Assembly: GCA_016927755.1 (NCBI GenBank) | Contig: JAFGLZ010000200.1 | Span: 1-57,860, forward strand | Reading direction: 5' to 3' | Source: Phycisphaerae bacterium | Lineage (GTDB): Bacteria; Planctomycetota; Phycisphaerae; UBA1845; JAFGLZ01 | DNA length: 57,860 bases | Shown: positions 52,846-57,860 of the stretch, piece by piece | Layout: every line of letters starts with the position of its first letter | Numbering within the stretch: position 1 is the first letter of the stretch | The notes under the pieces: model-generated | Database searches by the model: none | Told to the model about the DNA's origin: nothing | Seen by the model: only the letters and a program-made list of their open reading frames with translations | Program-made: the position numbers and the translations under genes

Positions 52846-54579
52846 CTACTCCCTGGAGGGCGTCTCCGATGAGACATCCGACCACCGAACGCATTTCCAC
52901 TCCGTCGTGCCGCTGACCGTCTTGGCGCCGCCCGAATCGCCAAAGAGGATTCGGTTGATGTCGTAGCCCTCGATCGCCGTCAGCGACGTTGCTAGCACGG
53001 GCGTCTGGCCGTCGTCCACGAACAGATACGCCCGGCAGCGCCGCAGGTCCGTCAGTATGCGGTACGTGTGCCAGTCCCTGGCGTCGAGGCGATGGGCGTG
53101 CACATACGACTCATCGAACGCGACGGCATCTTCTCGAAAGAGCAGCCGGCAGCTCGTGTTCGGCCGTCCGCCGCCGATCCACAACTCGCCTGCGGAGTGA
53201 TTCTCCGCCGCGTCGGCGTCGCGATGCATCATTCGCATCCGCGCCTCGACCAGCTTGTCCCGCCCGCCGTTCCAGACGTCCGGCTGATTGTCGATGTACG
53301 CCCCGCCCGTCGGCGGCAGACGCAGGATGCCGTCCGGCAGGAGTTGCCCCCGGTCTCGGTGGACGAGCCAGGCCGGCCGGGAATCCTGCGGGTATCGCGT
53401 CGCCGCGTAGCCCCGCCAAGGTGCGGTTACCTTCGGCAGCCGAATCGACGCGAGTGTCTTCTGCAGTTCGGCCATGGGATCCTGAAGGAGCCACGATAGG
53501 TTGAACCGCGCGCAGCGGATATCGCGTCCGCCGGGGACGTCTTGCTGCCACACCGCCAGAAGCGTCCCGTCGCCGGCCTGGACGCACGACGGGTATGACG
53601 CCTGACCGCCCGTGTACGGAAAGCCGATGTCCCGTGCCGCAGTCCACGTCCGGGCGCCGTCAAATGACGCGGCCGCACACAGGGGAAACCGCTGAATCGC
53701 GTTGTCCCAAAGGACCAGGATTCCTCGCCGCTCGTCCGCCTCGAACGGACAGAGTGCGGCCGGCGCGTTCGAGCCCCGTAGCGGGCTTGGCTTCACGTCC
53801 TTCCAGGTGTGGCCCTCGTCGGCACTGCGCGTTTCGTACAGGTGCGATGCGCCCGTCCGCATCAGCATGCAGATCGTCCCGTCGTCCAACTCGACGATGG
53901 CGGGCTCGTCCGTGCCGAGCACCGCTCCTTCGGCGATCTTGCGGTACGTGGCGCTGGCGTCACCGCCGTTTGCCCAAGTCCCGCCGTTGTCCGTCGAGCG
54001 CATCACGCCGGCGCGGAGGTCCATCTGACCCTCGGTCGTCAACGTCTTTCCCTGTTCACAGAGCACGTCCCACGAGTAGCCCATCAGCAACGTGCCGGAC
54101 TTCAGCCGGAGTCCGCGATGCGTCTTGCCGCACGTGTACCGATGGTTCATCGGGATCGCATACGGCTGTGACCAGGTCTTGCCGTTGTCATCACTGCGGA
54201 CGCACCAGGTCGTGGACGTTCGGATGCCCTCTCCCTTCGGGAGCGTGGTGCAGGTGACGAGCACCCGGTTGCCAGACACCACAATGCTGGGGTCGGCGTC
54301 GAGCAGATCCTTGTTGGCGATGAGGGGACGGGGCTCGGACCACGTCTTGCCGGCGTCGCACGAGAAGGCGTGGAAGACATCGTAGTCCTGCCCGCCACGC
54401 TGGGTGCGCCCCCAAGCAACCAGGATCCGGCCATCCGCCAGCATGGCCATGCACGGCCAGCAGCTCTGGCTGCCGTCGGCGTGCGAGGCTACCGTCGTGT
54501 GCTCGAAGAAGGGAGCGGCACCAAGTACCGGACAGCTCGCTACCATGACTCCTGCGACTCCGGCGAGCGCGAGCTTCAT
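52846..54579 (-). CDS. Secreted sialidase-like (BNR/Asp-box) protein with C-terminal LamG-like domain
   Basis: A 577-residue exported protein. The signal peptide (LALAGVAGVMVASCPVLGA) is followed by a six-bladed propeller over residues about 28-360 with Asp-box motifs (SCDAGKTW, SDDNGKTW, STDNGGTW, SADEGHTW, SFDGARTW). The last about 180 residues form a jelly-roll (LVEARMRMMHRD; YRILTDLRRCRAYLFVDDG). The domain order is the reverse of the sialidase-like protein at 25201-26826, which carries its jelly-roll at the N-terminus. True sialidase activity is unproven. It is divergent from the isomerase gene, sharing the promoter region 54580-54796. Confidence 0.87.
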   Translation of the reverse strand: MKLALAGVAGVMVASCPVLGAAPFFEHTTVASHADGSQSCWPCMAMLADGRILVAWGRTQRGGQDYDVFHAFSCDAGKTWSEPRPLIANKDLLDADPSIVVSGNRVLVTCTTLPKGEGIRTSTTWCVRSDDNGKTWSQPYAIPMNHRYTCGKTHRGLRLKSGTLLMGYSWDVLCEQGKTLTTEGQMDLRAGVMRSTDNGGTWANGGDASATYRKIAEGAVLGTDEPAIVELDDGTICMLMRTGASHLYETRSADEGHTWKDVKPSPLRGSNAPAALCPFEADERRGILVLWDNAIQRFPLCAAASFDGARTWTAARDIGFPYTGGQASYPSCVQAGDGTLLAVWQQDVPGGRDIRCARFNLSWLLQDPMAELQKTLASIRLPKVTAPWRGYAATRYPQDSRPAWLVHRDRGQLLPDGILRLPPTGGAYIDNQPDVWNGGRDKLVEARMRMMHRDADAAENHSAGELWIGGGRPNTSCRLLFREDAVAFDESYVHAHRLDARDWHTYRILTDLRRCRAYLFVDDGQTPVLATSLTAIEGYDINRILFGDSGGAKTVSGTTEWKCVRWSDVSSETPSRE

Positions 54580-54710
54580 GTGTCATCTCCTTGGGCGAAT
54601 CGCCCGATGGGCCGTCATCATACCGCTGAGATCCCAGCGAGTCATCGGCGCAGCGGCGAGACATGGCATGAGCACCCCCCCCCATCAGATGTCATGCAGT
54701 CAAACTAGAC

Positions 54711-54738
54711 CTTGTACCATCGCCTCGTATGCTATAAT
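54711..54738 (+). promoter_or_regulatory. Extended -10 promoter for the exported isomerase
   Basis: A perfect TATAAT at 54733-54738 is preceded by TGC (extended -10). A -35-like CTTGTA at 54711-54716 lies 16 bases upstream. It sits about 60 bases before the ATG of the Tat-exported isomerase. It is the clearest sigma-70-type promoter seen in the window. Confidence 0.6.
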
Positions 54739-54796
54739 CAGCCCACGTCCGGTGCGGCGTACTCCCTATGGCGGGACTTTCACGAGGATACACGAC

Positions 54797-55669
54797 ATGA
54801 ACCAGACACGACGCGAATGGATGACGGGAACGGCCTCGACGCTGGCGGGGCTGGCGGTTGCCTCCAAGGTCGAGCGGGCACTGGCCGCCGGCGAGTCGGA
54901 CTGGCCCAAGGTCGCCATGTGCGACTGGTCGATGGGACGGACCGACCCCCGGGCCTTCGACCTGGGCAAGCAGATCGGCCTGGACGGCATCGAGGTCAGT
55001 ATCGGCAGCGTCCAGAATGATCTGTGGCTGCGCAAGACCGACGTCCAGAAGAAGTACCTCGACGCGGCCAAGAAGTGCGGCATGGTCATCCCCTCCGTGG
55101 CGATGGGCCTGCTCAACGGCGTACCCCTCGTGTCCGATCCCCGCGCCCCCGGCTGGGTGGCCGACACGATCGATGTGACCCCCAAGCTAGGCGCCAAGAG
55201 CATCCTGCTGGCGTTCTTCGGCAAGGGCGAGATCAAGGCCTCCGACAAGGACGAGATGCACCGGCTCGTCGAGATCCTCAAAGAGCTGGCGCCCCGAGCG
55301 GAGAAGGCCGGCGTGATCCTCGGCCTGGAGAACTACCTCCGCGCCGAGGACAACCTCGACGTGATCGGAAAGGTGGGCTCGAAGAACGTCCAGGTCTACT
55401 ACGACGTATTCAACTCGGACCACAAGGGCCACGACGTGATCAAAGAGATCAAGTTGATGGGTAAGGACAGGATCTGCCAGGTCCACTTCAAGGAGGGCGG
55501 CAGCTATCTCGGCGGCAGCGGCAAGATCGACTGGCCCGCCGTCGCGGCCGCCCTGAAGGGCATTGGCTACCGCAAGTGGCTCGTACTCGAGACGTCGAAT
55601 CCCAGTAAGGACATTGTGGCGGACACGCGAAAGAATCTGGCGTACCTGAAGAAGCTGTTCACTGCCTGA
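54797..55669 (+). CDS. Tat-exported sugar phosphate isomerase/epimerase
   Basis: A 290-residue protein. The N-terminus MNQTRREWMTGTASTLAG is a twin-arginine signal. The rest is a xylose isomerase-like TIM barrel with metal ligands E in LDGIEVSIG, E in ILGLENYLR, D in VYYDVFN, H in QVHFKEG and E in LVLETSN. This family interconverts sugars and cyclitols. A CGAGGA element lies before ATG 54797, and the promoter is at 54711-54738. It is the third exported isomerase in the window. The substrate is unknown. Confidence 0.88.
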   Translation: MNQTRREWMTGTASTLAGLAVASKVERALAAGESDWPKVAMCDWSMGRTDPRAFDLGKQIGLDGIEVSIGSVQNDLWLRKTDVQKKYLDAAKKCGMVIPSVAMGLLNGVPLVSDPRAPGWVADTIDVTPKLGAKSILLAFFGKGEIKASDKDEMHRLVEILKELAPRAEKAGVILGLENYLRAEDNLDVIGKVGSKNVQVYYDVFNSDHKGHDVIKEIKLMGKDRICQVHFKEGGSYLGGSGKIDWPAVAAALKGIGYRKWLVLETSNPSKDIVADTRKNLAYLKKLFTA

Positions 55670-55828
55670 CCGGCGGCGATCTAGCCCTTCTTGACGAACC
55701 ACGTGATGGTCGTCTCGATCCGGCCTGTCTCCTCAGGGCCGAGTTGCGGTGGAGGCTGTGCTACCCGGCGATCGCCCGCTGGCGGACAAGCCCGGGGTTA
55801 CCCTGATCCCTGCGCCTGGCTCTCGGTC

Positions 55829-56416
55829 TCACGGCTTGTTGGTCCACACGATCGCAATGATCGTATCCGCCTCGTCCTTGTTCTTGCTGATCGAGACGGC
55901 AGCTTCAACCTTGTCGGACCTTGCCTCGTACCTGGCCATCTCGACGTCGCCCGTCTTCAACTCGGTCGGATTCAGCTTGAGCTTCTTGTCCTCCAGGGCC
56001 TTCTTGTAGAACGCGGCCACTTCCGCCACGGGGGCCTTGACAGTGGCGCTGAGTTGGTAGACCTCGCCTTCGCCGGGAGGCCTCAGATGTCCGGTCTGCC
56101 CCACCTGTGCTCCCTTATAGACGGGCAGCGGAAATCCTCTCGGTATCTCCCCCTTGCCGAAGTTGAACGTCCCGTCCTTGGTCTTGATCTGCGTGCTCTG
56201 TTCATCGCCCTGGACGACCGTCTCACCGCCCTTGGTTCTGACTCTCATGACGCGTTTGTCGCCTTGGATGACGGCCTCGCCGTCCTCGGTCTTGACGGTC
56301 ACCTTGTCGCCGCTGACCTTGACTTGGCCCTTGGTGCCGATTTCGGTGGCCTTCTCCTGAGCCTTGTCGCAACCGAAGAAGGCCAGTAGTAGGAGCAGTT
56401 GTGCCAGACGTTTCAT
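55829..56416 (-). CDS. Repeat-containing lipoprotein of unknown function
   Basis: A 195-residue predicted lipoprotein (signal LLLLLAFFGC). After the cysteine, residues about 28-85 contain three imperfect repeats of about 19-20 residues ending in (T)xDGE-type turns followed by QGD (VTVKTEDGEAVIQGD; MRVRTKGGETVVQGD; TQIKTKDGTFNFGKG). These are probably beta-strands of a small solenoid. The C-terminal half (residues about 95-195) resembles uncharacterised planctomycete domains (YQLSATVKAPVAEVAAFYKKAL). Start ATG 56416 has AAGGGAGG upstream. Earlier in-frame start excluded because the signal begins here. Function unknown. Confidence 0.7.
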   Translation of the reverse strand: MKRLAQLLLLLAFFGCDKAQEKATEIGTKGQVKVSGDKVTVKTEDGEAVIQGDKRVMRVRTKGGETVVQGDEQSTQIKTKDGTFNFGKGEIPRGFPLPVYKGAQVGQTGHLRPPGEGEVYQLSATVKAPVAEVAAFYKKALEDKKLKLNPTELKTGDVEMARYEARSDKVEAAVSISKNKDEADTIIAIVWTNKP

Positions 56417-56645
56417 TGGATGCCTCCCTTGAGATTGCGTTGGATCGCCGTCCTCCTGACAGCCGGATAGGTTATCACCGTTGAACGACCGAGACATTAT
56501 CGTGCGGCTTTCTCGGGCCCGCAAGACATGCCTGGGAGAGTGGGAGTATGTTTGTCCGCGGGGCACCTAACAGATTCCGGCTGCCAGAGCGATGTCGTAT
56601 GACGCTTACCTGGAGGGGGAGGACTCGGTGTGCGGGCAAGGTTCC

Positions 56646-56891
56646 CTAGGTTTTCGTCGAGGTATCGGGTAGGGGGCCGAGCCGGGTCACGTGGACCAGT
56701 GCGCAGATGACCACGTCCTGTGCGATCCGTGCGTTACCGTTATCTCCGGGCAAGCCGATGTGAATGCTGCGAGGTGTTAGGATGACTTGATCCGGATGGC
56801 GGATCGAGTAGCTCGAACCGTCGGACATGTACAAACCAAAGGGCTCGAACGGCCTCTGTGTCAACAGACTCGCGATCTCTTCGGGCCTCAT
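56646..56891 (-). CDS. Small hypothetical protein (81 aa), RPF-x-PF-type
   Basis: An 81-residue soluble protein. The block LLTQRPFEPFGLYMSDG followed by SIRHPDQVILTPRSIHIGLP matches a small planctomycete family of unknown function whose members typically start with a helix then RPFxPF, DG and HPE-like segments. No signal peptide. The start at 56891 (MRPEEIASLL) has a weak ribosome binding site; a longer frame is less likely. Isolated gene between the lipoprotein and the partial oxidoreductase. Confidence 0.6.
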   Translation of the reverse strand: MRPEEIASLLTQRPFEPFGLYMSDGSSYSIRHPDQVILTPRSIHIGLPGDNGNARIAQDVVICALVHVTRLGPLPDTSTKT

Positions 56892-56982
56892 ACCAGACGA
56901 TGATAGCACCGTCGTGGCGGCGTCTTCAAGTCGCGGGTGGCCGGAACCTGCTGCCGACCCGGCCACCCGACTCCTAGTCGAC

Positions 56983-57860
56983 CTAGATCTTCAACTTCAC
57001 CTCGATCTTCTGGTTCGCCTTGATCATCTCGTCCCAGGTGACCGTACGGTTCTCGTGCGCGGCGATCCGGCCCAGGATGCACGTCAAGTTCGTGTCGACG
57101 CTTTCGGCGGTGTTGTTCATCGGCTTGCCGTCGGCGATGCTCGCGGCGAAGTTCTTGATGTTCGTGATCGTGCCGGTGGTGAACATATTGCCCGTTTCGC
57201 CGCCCTTGTATGGCTTGTCGCCCTTGATCGAGACGTGTCCGCCGTAGTGCGAGTCGACCACGCCGTTGGCCCCGAACACGCGCGTGCACAGGTCGCTATA
57301 CCCCTTCGAGAATTGCGTGGATTCGAAATCGGCCAGCACGTCGTTCGGATACCAGAACGTCACGACGAAGTGGTCCCACGTATCGCCGACCTCCGTGCGA
57401 ACCTTTCGGCCGCCCGTGCCGTACGCCTTGATCGGGTGCGACTGGAGGTACCAGTTGGCCACGTCGATGACGTGAATGTTCTGCTCGACGATGATGTCTC
57501 CGGACAGGGCGATGTCGAACACCCAGTTTCGCAGCCGCGCCGCGTCGCTCGTGTCCTTCAAGTCGGTCTTGGGACGCAGCCGTCCGCCGTGATAGGCCAC
57601 CTGCGCCAGGACGCACTTGCCGATGTCGCCGGCGTGAACGCGCTTGGCCGCTTCCATATAGAAGGGCGTGCTGCGCGTCTGGAAATCGACCCAGAGCGAG
57701 AGCTTCTTCTGCTCGGCCAGCTTGCCCGCCTCGAGCATGGTGCTGCAGCCCGGCACGTCGACGGCGATCGGCTTGGCCACGATCACGGGCTTGCCCGCCT
57801 TGATGGAGGCCAGCACGTGCTCCGGATGGAAGTAGGGGGGGCTGGTGATCGAGACCGCGT
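56983..57860 (-). CDS. Gfo/Idh/MocA family oxidoreductase (N-terminus beyond window)
   Basis: The frame runs off the right end of the window, so the Rossmann start is missing. The visible part starts within SITSPPYFHPEHVLASIKAGKPV, then has VAKPIAVDVPGC in place of the EKP catalytic motif, and WVDFQTRSTPFYMEAAKRV, HVIDVANWYL and the C-terminal sheet domain (GANGVVDSHYGGHVSI). Family dehydrogenases act on sugars or cyclitols; this subgroup in planctomycetes is often Tat-exported, but the signal region is not in the window. Stop at 56983. Confidence 0.88.
   Translation of the reverse strand, partial: AVSITSPPYFHPEHVLASIKAGKPVIVAKPIAVDVPGCSTMLEAGKLAEQKKLSLWVDFQTRSTPFYMEAAKRVHAGDIGKCVLAQVAYHGGRLRPKTDLKDTSDAARLRNWVFDIALSGDIIVEQNIHVIDVANWYLQSHPIKAYGTGGRKVRTEVGDTWDHFVVTFWYPNDVLADFESTQFSKGYSDLCTRVFGANGVVDSHYGGHVSIKGDKPYKGGETGNMFTTGTITNIKNFAASIADGKPMNNTAESVDTNLTCILGRIAAHENRTVTWDEMIKANQKIEVKLKI

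Noticed and set aside
54675..54683. Nine-C run as a phase-variation tract
   Set aside because: It lies in a non-coding divergent region about 115 bases before the isomerase start and upstream of its likely promoter; no reading frame depends on it.
1..57860. CRISPR array, tRNA or rRNA genes
   Set aside because: I found no regularly spaced direct repeats and no recognisable tRNA or rRNA sequence.
1..57860. Insertion sequences or prophage genes
   Set aside because: No transposase, integrase or phage structural gene is recognisable; only a REP-like inverted pair is present.

Overview
The window reads as a GC-rich (roughly 63-65% by eye) chromosomal segment of a Planctomycetota bacterium, most likely a Phycisphaerae-type lineage. 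The indications are many secreted glycoside hydrolases and sialidase-like proteins with Tat or Sec signals, exported sugar isomerases, Gfo/Idh/MocA oxidoreductases, a PEP-CTERM protein, Asp-Pro-Asn-rich surface proteins and no SusC/SusD pair. This assignment is inference from gene content; no rRNA or other phylogenetic marker is present.

Layout. 1-7.1 kb: a truncated glycine-rich RRM protein, a PAS/SpoIIE-type phosphatase, an M14 metallocarboxypeptidase, the first DPN-rich surface protein, a divergent LpxL-like acyltransferase and a convergent small exported peptide. 7.3-11 kb: a clan GH-A hydrolase, then a compact CheC-like/CheD/CheY operon with no CheA or receptor nearby. 11-19 kb: a Tat-exported sugar isomerase, a very large beta-propeller/GH123-like protein, a monoacylglycerol-lipase-like hydrolase, a hemolysin-III family membrane protein and a phosphofructokinase with a lysine-rich insert. 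19-27 kb: two large exported proteins of unknown function, a sialidase-like gene coupled to an MFS transporter, and a short frame that looks like the remnant of a Tat-exported gene. 27-34 kb: GH92 and GH127 glycosidases flanking the second DPN-rich paralogue, then a lipoprotein. 34-39 kb: an orphan nucleotidyltransferase, a cupin lipoprotein/transglutaminase pair and an SGNH esterase. 39-46 kb: a pectin/galactoside module with PL22 oligogalacturonide lyase, an exported isomerase-like protein, a sodium/solute symporter and a GH36-type alpha-galactosidase. 46-58 kb: a PEP-CTERM protein, a di-haem cytochrome c peroxidase lipoprotein, two Gfo/Idh/MocA oxidoreductases (one cut by the window end), GH10 xylanase followed by a hydroxypyruvate-isomerase-like gene, several lipoproteins and small proteins, a second sialidase-like protein and another Tat-exported isomerase.

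Working together, the genes describe stepwise breakdown of plant or algal cell-wall polysaccharide (xylan, pectin, arabinan, alpha-galactosides, mannosylated glycans) outside the cytoplasm, uptake by SSS and MFS carriers and conversion by isomerases and oxidoreductases. Genes sit in many short operons of two or three, often convergent and separated by strong hairpins, rather than one long polysaccharide-utilisation locus. The most unusual signal is the pair of about 504-residue DPN-rich proteins, 25 kb apart, each ending in an InlB-like domain and a cysteine-containing C-terminal anchor that differs from the PEP-CTERM signal also present here.
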